Origin: Moniliophthora roreri
Taxonomy: Eukaryota; Basidiomycota; Agaricomycetes; Agaricales; Marasmiaceae
DNA: 64,000 bases
NCBI GenBank assembly: GCA_001466705.2
Contig: LATX02000089.1
Span: forward strand, 496,001-560,000
Direction of reading: 5' to 3'
Position numbers and translations under genes: made by a program. Under the pieces are notes generated by a model that was not told the origin of the DNA, did no database searches, and worked only from the letters and a program-made list of their open reading frames with translations. Position 1 is the first letter of the stretch. Every line of letters starts with the position of its first letter. Positions 47,160 through 57,510 of this stretch are shown here, piece after piece.

Positions 47160-50100
47160 AATTGCGAGTTATATGAAAATCCAAGCGTCGTCAACGATGC
47201 CAGAGGAGGTGAGGATGGTGATAGTGATTGAAAGCTTGAACTTGGCCCCCCGTCATGATTCATGATGCGATGCGGGTCTCCCAGACAAGGGAGGGGGGTT
47301 TATGGGTATGGTTGGGTTAGGAAAGAGGAAATTCATATGACCAATAACGCTACACGTGTTGCCGAGACTGCGCCGCTGTCACCGACGTTGACCGCACCAT
47401 TCAATCCCTCAGCTTTCTTTCTTCTTCTTCTTCTTGATGGTTTGCTGGGATGAGTTGGAGGATTAAAAGCGCAAGAATCCCTTCGAGTTGTCAGCTAGTT
47501 GACTTTTGACCTTTTGATGGAATTCTTGGGGGGCTAGGATCGAACAGCGAGAGCGCGCTCAAGCGTTCAAGGGGCCGGGCTACTTGAATTGCGGAGAAGC
47601 AAATCCGTGCCCCGACACGGCTGCGACCCGCTGCCAACAATACTCTCGGTCTGCAACTGCGTACATCATAACAAAAGTCTTCTCTTCTGACCCGAATGCC
47701 AGTAGGACGGGTTCCGAGTGAGTCTCAAGAAAAAGACCTCCGAGACTTGGCTTGGCTTAGGGTCAAACGTCAAACTCCCAGACATTGCTTTCCCTGAGGC
47801 GAAGCATTGGATTCAGGAACCGACTCGACGTCCGAGATTTTAGGGTACTTGCAAATTATTATTCTCTCACGTCGATGTCGATGTCATTGGTGGGCAAAGG
47901 CGAGCATATCATCCATGCTACATACCCACCTCGTCTTTACTCCATATTCTTTCTCCTCGGGGCCAAGAAAGTCATTCTTTCTGATGTCATGCGCCCTCTC
48001 CTCAGGTCCGGTAACGCACATACCTATACCTCTATGGAGGTAAAACATCCCTCCGCTTTTCTCTGGGCCCATTGCCGCCCCGGAGTTGACACCTCACGCT
48101 AGGATCGGGATAAGCACCCTTCATCACCGGCTGCACACTTTGTTTCTGATCGCGGTCGTGTATTGTATTGGTACATAGCTGAAGTAGGTGCGGTATTAGA
48201 AACATCAGATGTAGATTCGTGGCATGGGGATACCGGCGCATCTTTTTATATATATTCAATTTCAAGCAAGAGTCTGAGGTAGCGGCCGCGGGGAGAGGGG
48301 ATTGGCATCATGATGATGACACGGGGGCTTTGTAAGACTTGTTTTGTTTGATACTGTCATTATTACTGATTCTTGTGGTATGGTTTAAAAAAGGGCCCTT
48401 TCTTGTGCATTTCGATTTGGATGATAAGCTCCGGGACCTCTCAAGGAAGCGGATCTATATTCATCCACCCCCATCCCCCCACCCCCCTTTCCCTTCCTCC
48501 TGTAAAAAAGGCACGACGAACCCATAGTAACAATTGAAAGAAGGGAACCTGAGTGGCTGTTCCTGGCTCCGTCCCTCATCCGTTCGTTCCGTTGGGGAAG
48601 GAAGGTTAAATTAGGGCCGTTACATAGCTTTTTTTTTTTTTTTTTCTTTTTCCGCACGTCGCGGTCGCGGTCGCGGTAAACTCAAAAAAGAAGAAAAAAT
48701 AAAATAAAGTACGCCAACTGCCAAACGTAATTGAATAAACGTCCAAGTTGCTGGCTGAGCTATTTTGCCTAGACGAAATTATTGTCAAGCCACTAGTCTC
48801 TCTTTCTCTCTCTCTCGATGACAGACAGATTGGGATAATTGAGGGCCCCGCGTAAAATGACGGCGTCCGCGCGCAAGGGTCGACGCAAGGGGTATTCTGA
48901 CGGACTGTATGACGCAGTAACAAACTTTACTCAACAAGGAACGGACGTGCAAGTGGCAAAAAAAAAAAAAATCAAAACAAAAAAAAAAAATGCGTCATTA
49001 TCTGTATGCCTCAATCGATACTCCACGTCCAATGTATTACAAGGGGAAGAAGAAGAAGAAGAAGAGGGCCACCGGAGGACAACTAGACTTGATTGGAATC
49101 ATTACTGTAATGAATGAATGACACCACACCGAGGATCTTGCGAGCTTTTTTCTCTCAAAGTCCTACCTTTTTCCCTTTTTGCTTTAGACTTTTTTTTGTT
49201 GTTGTGGAAAAATCCATATTTGCAGGAACCCCCTCTTGTCATCTGACGAGAGGAGAGTAAAAATATTAGAATGGAGCAGAGGAATGCTTGCAAGGCACGT
49301 TCACTAGACTTCTTTCTGATTGGCGACTCCCCCTAAAAGAACCCCGAACGTCGGACCTGAGAGTCTCGTTGGTTTTTTCCTCGTGGTCCGAGAGGCACAC
49401 AACTGTCGAAAGAGATAGGTATAAGCGATGGTCGCAAGGTACAACCTACCTTGATGTTGAAAAAAAAAAAAAAAAGCACAAGTAATGTATGTAGCATTCA
49501 CCTTGTCGTCGATGTTCCTGTCCACCCACCACACCACCGCCGAAAAAGGTTCCTCGCCAGGCACAAAAAACGATTACCCCTACTTATCTCCCTTGGCAGT
49601 ATATTCTCCGATGTCGCACGGGATAACGCGTGTGTTCTTTTCTTGGAACATCGGGCGCAGATTGTGTGTGAGTTCCAGCCGTCCTTGCGGGCAGTGAACA
49701 GAAGGGCTTTAACAAGTCAATTGATTCATCTCCCACTATTCATAGAGCAGTGTCGTTATGTACTTCCGGTTAGAGTAGAGAAAAAAAAAGCCAAGCATGT
49801 GCCGGCCACACCTCGAACGGAATGAAAAAGGAACCTGAATCTTGATGTGTAATCGTATGTACTCACGTCAAGCAATCTCTTGGTGGCAACTGCGCAATTG
49901 GATCTAAGCGGAGAAGGCATAAGATCGACGAATGACTGAGACTGATTGACTGGCACTGGTCTGCATTTTTCCCAAGTTCCGGGTTTGACATACTGATTGG
50001 GGTGCTATAGTATACAAAAAGAACTTGCATTGTATCAACGAACAAGAGATGAGGGGGTTGGGAGGGGGGGGAGGGGGAAACACCAGACAACTTGGCATCG

Positions 50101-50495
50101 GCGAGCTGAGAAAAAAAAAAGGAACGAGGTGCAAACGCAGATTAGTTTGACATTTGATCATCGGCAAACCACAAGCCGACGGATGAATAACAGGGCTTGT
50201 CCTGGCAACCGCTACGTGCGACGATGAGAACAATCATCCATCACAAAAGTCGGGAAACGCGGCTCAAAGGGTTGCCAATGGTATATAGATTTATAAGTAG
50301 TAACAGGGAAAGAGAGAGAGAGAGTGATTTAAAAATAAAAATAATTCGGAAACTTGCTTGATGGATTACCGAGTTTAGTAGTACCGATCCCGATTTGCCC
50401 TGAAAAAAGGCACGCGCTTCAAGGTTACGGATATAACCATAATTGGAAGTTCAAACTCGAGAAATAAAAAATTTATATTTAATTCGCTCACATGT
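47160..50495. other. 3.3-kb low-complexity intergenic region
   Basis: No gene is supported. Many homopolymer tracts occur (T at about 48627-48646; A at about 48959-48970, 48980-48990, 49461-49475 and 50110-50120), together with GA/CT microsatellites (about 48800-48815, 50310-50325). The part nearest 50495 must contain the promoter of the repeat-peptide gene. A non-coding RNA cannot be excluded. Confidence 0.4.
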
Positions 50496-50503
50496 TATAT
50501 AAA
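50496..50503 (+). promoter_or_regulatory. TATA box of repeat-peptide precursor gene
   Basis: TATATAAA lies 54-61 bp upstream of the ATG at 50557, in AT-rich context. Confidence 0.6.
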
Positions 50504-50556
50504 TCACCATATATTCCCCATCATCCAAGTAGCCTTCCTTTTCCCCATCATCAAAA

Positions 50557-51252
50557 ATGCTGGTCCATTCATACCTCCCCGCCGTTCTGTTATCCCTTGT
50601 AGCTGCTGCAACTGCAGCACCCGTAGCCCTTGTGAGCAAGATTTAATTCGTTGCGTGTGTGTGTGCTGTGGTGCTGAATAATCGTCCCCCGGTGTTCCAG
50701 GAGAATGGCGCTGCGGTGATAGCCAGAGGTGCTGAGGTGGAGAGGCGAGTCGTTGGGGTATGTCGCAGTGGTTTATTATTTTATACATTCATAACTCAAC
50801 GTTTTGTATTGTAGGGACGAGGGCTGCGTCTGGGTGAGGCGTCACGGAAACGTGAAGCAGAGCCTGGTAATCCTCACGCAATAACTTGGAGAGAGGCGGA
50901 GCCGGAGCCTGGTAACCCTCACGCGATAACTTGGAGAGAAGCAGAGCCCGAGCCCGGCAACCCTCATGCGATAACTTGGAGAGAGGCGGAGCCCGAGCCT
51001 GGTAACCCTCACGCGATAACCTGGAGAGAAGCAGAGCCCGAGCCCGGCAACCCTCATGCGATAACTTGGAGAGAAGCAGAGCCAGAAGCAGAGCCCGGTA
51101 ACCCCCACGCAATAACTTGGAGAGAAGCGGAAGCAGAGCCAGAACCAGGTAACCCTCACGCTATTACCTGGAGAGAGGCAGAACCAGAACCAGAACCAGA
51201 GCCCGGTAACCCTCACGCTATCACTTGGCGCGAGGCTGAAGCAGAATCATAA
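50557..51252 (+). CDS. secreted repeat-peptide precursor, alpha-factor/KEP-like
   Basis: Three exons join in frame: 50557-50631, 50701-50757 and 50815-51252, giving 189 aa. Residues 1-21 or so are a signal peptide (MLVHSYLPAVLLSLVAAATAA). A short pro-region follows and ends with Lys-Arg (50848-50853), a Kex2 site. From there to the stop the protein is eight copies of GNPHAITW. Each is followed by Arg and preceded by Glu-Ala/Glu-Pro dipeptides: EAEP once, EAEPEP four times, EAEPEAEP, EAEAEPEP and EAEPEPEPEP. The tail is REAEAES. Yeast alpha-factor has the same logic: a basic cut, dipeptide trimming by a Ste13-type aminopeptidase, and Kex1 removal of C-terminal basic residues. The predicted product is the octapeptide GNPHAITW. 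Its role (signal, pheromone-like, or RiPP core) is unknown. There is no Cys and no CaaX end. Confidence 0.9.
50854..51228 (+). repeat. in-frame peptide-coding tandem repeat, 8 units
   Basis: Basic unit 45 bp (15 codons), with later units of 51, 51 and 57 bp through added Glu-Ala/Glu-Pro codon pairs. The octapeptide codons vary between units at third positions, yet the peptide is identical in all eight. Confidence 0.95.
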
Positions 51253-52992
51253 TCGTCGCACTGCCCGCCAAAAAGTGCTGGACGTTTCTTCTTCTCTCAC
51301 GAGCTCAGTCGCATCGCCCTCTATCATCTCTCTCTCTCTCTCCTCCACACGAACGGCAAACCTTGTCCTTTCCCTGGCTTCATCCTTCTCTGTCGTTACT
51401 CGGGCTCTCTCTTGTCTCTCTCAGGTGGTTTCAGTCGGCACAATTTGGGTATTTTCCTCACCGGGGTGTGTAGTAGTATGTTAGTGTTGTCATCTACGCC
51501 TTGAACGCCGACGCTACGTTTTACCTTCTTGCCGAATCATTCTTCCTACCTCCTCCCCCATCCATTCCCCCCCNCCCTTCACGTCGACGTTGGTTCTTTA
51601 TTGTTAACAATGTATCAACTTTTTTTCTACCTTGTTGCTGAACATTTACAACCCTTTTCCTTAATAGATATCGATATCACTCCAGCTATCATCGCACCTC
51701 CCTCGTGTATTTTGCTCCCCCACGCCCTCGCCCCCTGCCATGTTGTTCCTCTTTGTTCAGAAATTCAAGTGGAAGTGTTTTTCATTATTTTGCTCTCTCT
51801 CAAGTGGAGAGACCAAGGGGTGAAAATTGATCGTGACCCCACAAGAACGACACAACCCTCGATAACTAATGAATTGTCGTCGGCAGTTACTAGAGCGGAC
51901 GCAAAAGTGCGAGAGAAGGGGGGTGGGGCGGAAAGGGGGAGCTCACGGCTTCCTTCGATCGGCTTCCACACCACCCTTCTCATCCTCCTCCCCAATTTCC
52001 CAATTTGTGAAAAAAATACATCTAGAATGTTTTTCATTGGTTCTAGCTTGAGACCAAAAAAAACGTCAGCAGACACGAGCGCTGGGGCCCCTTGAGGCCT
52101 TTATCATGTATCATGCATTTCATGCATCATGAGTCATGCCGAGTTTCATCAAATCATCAAGAAAGGAAGAAGGAAGGGAAGGAGCATGAGACCCCCCCCA
52201 ACCCACCCACTCCAACTCCCCCTTTTTCTCTTCTAGCGAAAGAATTTCGGATCCGGAAGCAAAAAGGGCAAGCGGGCGTGGATCACGAGTCCTTTTTTTG
52301 GGAATGTGTGTGGTATGTTGGAGAGAGTCTCGTTTGCCGAAACGGCTTGGGACTAAGGGTTGGGTTGGGTGGCTCGGAGGCGCGTACCAACCCGGGCCTT
52401 CAAGAGGTAAATCAATACTCAATAACTCAATACCTATAGTTCGCTTCCTCGGGAACTGTTTGAAAAGAAAAAGGGCCATTTACAGTACAGTACACCCGCC
52501 GCTCTTTGTGAAAAATGATCATGTCATGCATAGTCGTAGTGTGCTGCTTTACTGTTACACGTTACATGTGATTGATAGATATGCTGGGTCCTTTTTTTTT
52601 TTTGTTTTTTTTCAACTCACCAAGTCTCAACCTGCAAAGCTGACACTGGACTCGGTGCCGCCAAGCGGCTTGTACATGACAAGTGCAAGTGCAAGTGCAA
52701 GCTGCCTGCCGCAGAGCCTTTTTTCCGCATCCCATCCATCCATTCGAGGGAGAGAGAGAGAGAGAGAAGCTTTCGGTCGTTCCTGAATAATTTAAATACA
52801 GTAAGTAATCCATTTATCGTTTGCGTTCTCGAAAAAAAAGTCCGGATTGCAAGGAACCAAGAGAACATTCGAGATGTCATTCGATCGAAGCAGTTCCAAT
52901 CATTCACACACCACACACACACAAGTCATGGGGCTCACAGAGCAAACGTTAAAATACAATAACAGGCCTTTTTTGGGTGACACACACGGGAC
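51253..52992. other. region between convergent genes, no gene seen
   Basis: This includes the 3' UTR of the peptide gene with a CT-rich run near 51325-51345, an N at 51574, A and T tracts, and a GA microsatellite (about 52750-52767). Open frames here look like chance. Confidence 0.4.
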
Positions 52993-55262
52993 TTAAACTG
53001 CTTGCCCAAGTCCTACTACGTTCCCACCACTACCACTCCGAGTGTAATCGCTAGATCCTAAAGACTCTTCATCTGTATGCTGCTTCACGACCGTCTGTAT
53101 AGATATTCCTGTTACGGATTCGGAAGTAGTAGTGCTCTAGAACCGACAATGAGTTTTTCTCTTGGGGAGGCACGCGGATAATAGGGGATCAAAACTCACC
53201 TTTTCACCGACAGCGGTAGGCTCTGAAGATGGATGGCTCACGCTGACGTTGAATCGAGGCGCAGATGGTGAGAATTCGGACAAGTTGAAGGATTTTGTAC
53301 CGTTTGATTTCTCCCGGAGACTATCTCGTGCATTGAGCGATGCGAGATAAGAGTTGAGGTAAACTGCCGGGGAGGTCATGATCGGTTGAAAAAAGGGTTC
53401 AAGGTACGGCAAAAAAACGTGAACTTACGTTTGCTGAGGAGAAGGTAGAAACCTGAAATACAACGTGGAATTTAGTTACAGAGATACCCTCGGTAAAAAA
53501 AAAAAACGCGCGTCTTTTTACCTAGAAAAATAAAGTTGTTGGGCATAACTGCATAGCAAATCATTCCTAAAGCGGCATCGATGCTATCCTGGGGGCTTTA
53601 GACTAGAGCTTTTCGAACAGCATTTTAACTAGGAACACCCACGCGACAATGAGGCCAGTGTTGATCGTATAGGCCATCAACATCTTGATTAGCGAATCAG
53701 TCCTGTTGTGGTTGTTCGATCACATCAGTTTTTTTTTTTTTAAAAAAAAAAAGGGGATAATGGTAATGGTAGGCTTTTTACCTCGTAAATCCGGTCTTTG
53801 ACTTCCACAAGAGATAACACAAGACTAAAGCCACGCTAAGATCGCTAGTTGTTCCTGCGGCAAAGTTCAAGTACATCAATGACTGGCGAGTTGGAATTTT
53901 TTTTTGTTAGCCATCGAGATTATGAAGGGGGTAGGATAAATCACCGAAAGTGTGTCGAGTTCCAGATAAGTCGAGATGCCAAATCTAATGGAAGATTAAA
54001 CAATAAGCCAGGGGGGGGGGGAGATAAAAGCCCGAGAGGAACACGAACGCTTTGATGGTGATTACTGTTAAGCGGCGTTCGATAAATGAATAGGATGGAA
54101 GAACGACATGGCATGAGAGCTTACAGAGACCAACGACTGCCACGTGTGTAGCAATCTCGATTAGTGCCAGAAGATGCTCCACAACCGGTGTGAGCACATA
54201 CCGAGATCTGTCAAGGATACCGCGACCTATGCGGTGATCAGTACTCGTCGGGGAAAGAGGCAGGTGGTAATAACTCACAATCCATATGGTCGACGGGATA
54301 TTCTTTCCCACTAGCTGCTAGTGTCAACATCATGACCCACGTTGAGAGGAGCAGATTCATTACTGACACCGATAGGCCCGCCGCGCGAACAAACTATAAA
54401 AGCGGTCACCATGTGTTCGCGAGAGTGTATATTGAGGGGCGCACACCTTCGAATGATGAAATTTGAAACGGACTGTTCCAGCGAATTTGAGAATCCCGAC
54501 ATGTCAAACGTTTTTACGTTGATGGAATCTTTAACGCTTACCGTAACGGCAACATGTATCTGACATGACACAAGACAGAAGGATGAGAAAACGCCACTTT
54601 ATGGTGGAAGTTTCTAATAGTACTCACAATAACGCTCCTGTGAGTTTTTGCGGTCCCAATAGGAAGGTATTCGGAGAATGAGCGGACATGACCGTGAGCG
54701 ACGTGAATCTGGGCTTCAAGGGCAAGAGAAAGCTAACCAAATTGGAACCATGATTGCGAGGGGATTGATATAATTGGAAACAAGATAAAAGTAAAGAATG
54801 TGACAATTGAGGACCGTGTCGAATGTATCGAGAAACCAAAAAAAAAAAAAAAAAAAAAAAGTCGATGGAATCGCGCATTAGAGTTTCGTGTGATTACGTT
54901 GAGTAGATTGAGAACGCACCAGAGAAAAACAATCTAATCCCATGCATATACCACTCAGCACAAGGAAAATACTACACCACACCGAGAAATACTCGCCAAT
55001 AGCTTGAATTGTGGCTTATCTCTCCTACTGCTTTGGTCAAAGTAATTAAAAGTTTGGACGCATGTGATTCCCCAAAGTCTAAGCCCCCCCAAGACAATTT
55101 TTAGCTAAAGGGCGGGACGCTCATAGAATCTGGAACTCACGCCATAGCTACCAGACCACCGACGAGGAGGGCACCCAAAGTATTGTCGAATGCCTTTGGA
55201 AGAAGCGCGAGAGGGTCCATAGTATTTCCCGATCCTGGCGAAGCAGTAGGTGGCGAGTTCAT
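52993..55262 (-). CDS. multi-pass membrane protein, DUF6534-like
   Basis: About ten short exons on the minus strand. The first starts at 55262 (MNSPPTASPGSG) and continues MDPLALLPKAFDNTLGALLV, then GGLVAMA. Others give LWGITCVQTFNYFDQSSRRD (about 55060), WFLDTFDTVLNCHILYFYLV (about 54835), VSNFIIRR plus LFARRAYR (about 54475 and 54400), YVLTPVVEHLLALIEIATHV (about 54210), LMYLNFAAGTTSDLSVALVL (about 53875), MLMAYTINTGLIVAWVFL (about 53685) and CYAVMPNNFIFL then GFYLLLSK. The tail starts VYLNSYLASLNARDSLREK and ends VVGLGQAV-stop. This matches the fungal DUF6534 membrane family, with about seven helices and a cytosolic tail; the function is unknown. A 23-A run (54838-54860) abuts an exon start, and some junctions, notably near 54320 and 54950, are unresolved. 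Confidence 0.72.
54838..54860. repeat. poly-A (23 bp) in the membrane-protein gene
   Basis: On the coding (minus) strand this is a T23 run just before the Trp-Phe-Leu-Asp-Thr codons. It acts as, or has expanded within, an intron polypyrimidine tract. Confidence 0.8.
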
Positions 55263-56243
55263 TCCTGAAGAGAAAAGGAAACAGTAAAGTCAAGAATGAC
55301 GGGCTATGGTATGAAGGTAGAGAGACCCGGGGGAGAACGCAGCAGGGAATAAGCCAAGCTAGAAGAACATCTGAGCGAACGTTATAAAGGGATTTCATTA
55401 AGGCAAGCGTGCGACAAGGTCAAAGAATCCGGCCATCAGGTTCAGGGATGCACACAAGAGTGTAAGGGAGATATCGATGTTAGATCGCTGATGCGATTTT
55501 TATAAAATTGGTTCAGAACGATAACAGTGTTAAAGTGAGAAGTGAGTCACTGATGTACGACTTGCTCAGGAGGATCCCTGTCCACCACACCTGGAGCCTC
55601 AAAGCCCAACAGATGCAAAGAGAGAACGAGGAACGAACGTCGAAAGAATCTCGGAGGAACTAGAAAGAGCACATGACTGTCGTCATCCTATAGTGTGTGT
55701 CCTCCCAGCGCTAGCGGCCAAGGAATGGCTAAATTTGGGAATTTCACCGACAGGCCCTCCATCAAAAGGTCCGACCCGAACTAGATGAATCCTGATGGTA
55801 TATCCAGGACTGATGTTGATTGACGGAATGCTCATCCCGAACCTTCATACTTCAATCTTCACTACTCCAAACTGTCCAAGTTTGTGTGACAGCGATACAT
55901 GCCATGTTATCAATGTCCAATAGTCTATAGAGAGAAGGTCGAATAGTACGGCAGCATCAGTCACTCTCGGAGAGATCCTTTTGACGGAAATTATAAGACG
56001 GTCACTAGAAAAAGAACGATGGTCAATATGTAATGAAAGGCATAATGAATGACCTATATATACACCTTCATGCGCCCAACGGGTACACAACGGGTACTGT
56101 GGGCAAGTCGGGATGGTGTGGACGATTACTGATATTACTGACTGATACTTTTCCCTTGACGTCAAAGACGCCGGTCCAAGCGGAAGAGAATAAATAAAAG
56201 TCCCGATCCCCCTCACAAGCCTTCGATAATCGCGAAAATCATC
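55263..56243. other. divergent promoter region
   Basis: This lies between the minus-strand membrane-protein gene and the plus-strand acetyltransferase. No gene is recognised. A CTATATATAC box at about 56053 is 190 bp before the acetyltransferase ATG, rather far to be sure. Confidence 0.4.
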
Positions 56244-57510
56244 ATGGCTACTCTCACAGACGGTCGGTATATCAAGAAGATGCCCTCACCATATTCCAAG
56301 TCCCAAGTGCTAGAATGGCTCACTCTCATAGGGTATAATATTACTCCGAGCGTCAAATCTGATATCGAGAACGATACGTTTCGGGCAGACTTGGACAACC
56401 TCAAAATCTTGATGAGATTGCACATCGTTGGGATCCCTTTTGAAAACACCGAGATGCATTAGTGAGTAGACTTTCTCAAGAGGCGAAAAAAAAAAAAAAA
56501 GTCTAAAAATGAAATAGCTCTCCCGAACATTACATGGTTGTCGAACCACAAGGTCTCTTCCAAAGACTTGTGAAAGAAAAGAACGGATCATATTGTTTTG
56601 GCAAGACGGGATTACTACTCCATATGTTGAGAGGCCTAGGCTATCGGTCAGTTAACGTCCTCCATTGATCAAATTTCCAAGATCTTACCAAGATTGATCA
56701 TGATGATGATATATACATATAGCGTCTACCCAGCGTGCGCCCGCGTAAATGAAAATCAGAATGACCCCACCGCTCCGCCAATTTTCACACCGACAACACA
56801 TTTGGTATTATTCGTACAACCGATCCCAGGTAGCAACGTCACTTATCTCGTTGATGTTGGATTTGGAGGGACTGTGCCCGTACGCCCTATACTGCTCGAA
56901 GAAGGGAATGTGGTCGAGGGCGCTACGCCAACGGAGAAGCATAGGTTGAGCAAAGGTTTTATTCCTGGTTCAAGTTCAGGTGAACAAAAAAGTTTTGTGG
57001 CAACAAAGAAGGACATCCGGGGCTCACTTTTTTTTATACGCAGAGAATCCTACGGAATGGGTTTGGCAAGTAGATTGTCTCCACCTGAAAGAGGGTCAAA
57101 GCGAGCAGAAATGGAAGCTACTTTACGTGTTCGACGAGACTGAGCGCTTCCAAGTTGATATCAGTGCGTACCCCAGTCTTTTGGTCCCCGAAATATGAAC
57201 CCAACTCAATCTTTCAGACTGTGGTAACCACTATGTCGCGACGTTCGGTCAAAACTCGACCGTCTTTGCTGATAACGTTCTCGCTATCAAACACTTTTGG
57301 CTTGATGAGGCGCCAATAGAAGAGAGACAGATAGGTACCGTGATACTCTTCCGAGGGAGGGTGAGGCGAAACATTGGTGCGCATGCGGAGAATATCAAGG
57401 ACCTGAAGACAGATGAGGAGCGTATAGAGGCTCTCAGGGAGTACTTTGGGGTGACGGTCGAGAAAGAATGGATTTCGAATATCAAAGGAAGGAGTGCAGC
57501 ACTAGCTTGA
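56244..57510 (+). CDS. arylamine N-acetyltransferase
   Basis: Acetyl-CoA-dependent N-acetylation of arylamines and hydrazines, via a Cys-His-Asp triad in the cytosol. The first exon starts MATLTDGRYIKKMPS and ends ENTEMHY (split codon). The second reads SPEHYMVVEPQGLFQRLVKE then NGSYCFGKTGLLLHML, whose Cys is the nucleophile (about 56594). The third begins YPACARVNE and contains THLVLFVQ (His) and YLVDVGFGG (Asp). An intron near 56983-57043 leads to ENPTEWVWQVDCLHLKEGQ. After another intron the last exon begins CGNHYVATFGQNS and ends NIKGRSAALA-stop. All triad residues are present. In fungi such enzymes can detoxify plant benzoxazinoid derivatives or anilines; the substrate here is unknown. 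Confidence 0.88.

Noticed and set aside
48839..49117. Lys-rich plus-strand frame
   Set aside because: Composition comes from poly-A tracts; no homology or start context.
50789..51216. Long minus-strand frames opposite the repeat-peptide gene
   Set aside because: They are shadows of the codon repeat on the other strand. The plus frame has a signal peptide, splice sites and conserved peptide units.
50854..51228. CRISPR-like array
   Set aside because: The regular repeat is protein-coding, in frame and in a eukaryote, and has no spacers.
51529..52095. 188-codon plus-strand frame with an N
   Set aside because: Low-complexity, no family features, contains an ambiguous base. It looks like chance in Pro/Ser-rich intergenic DNA.
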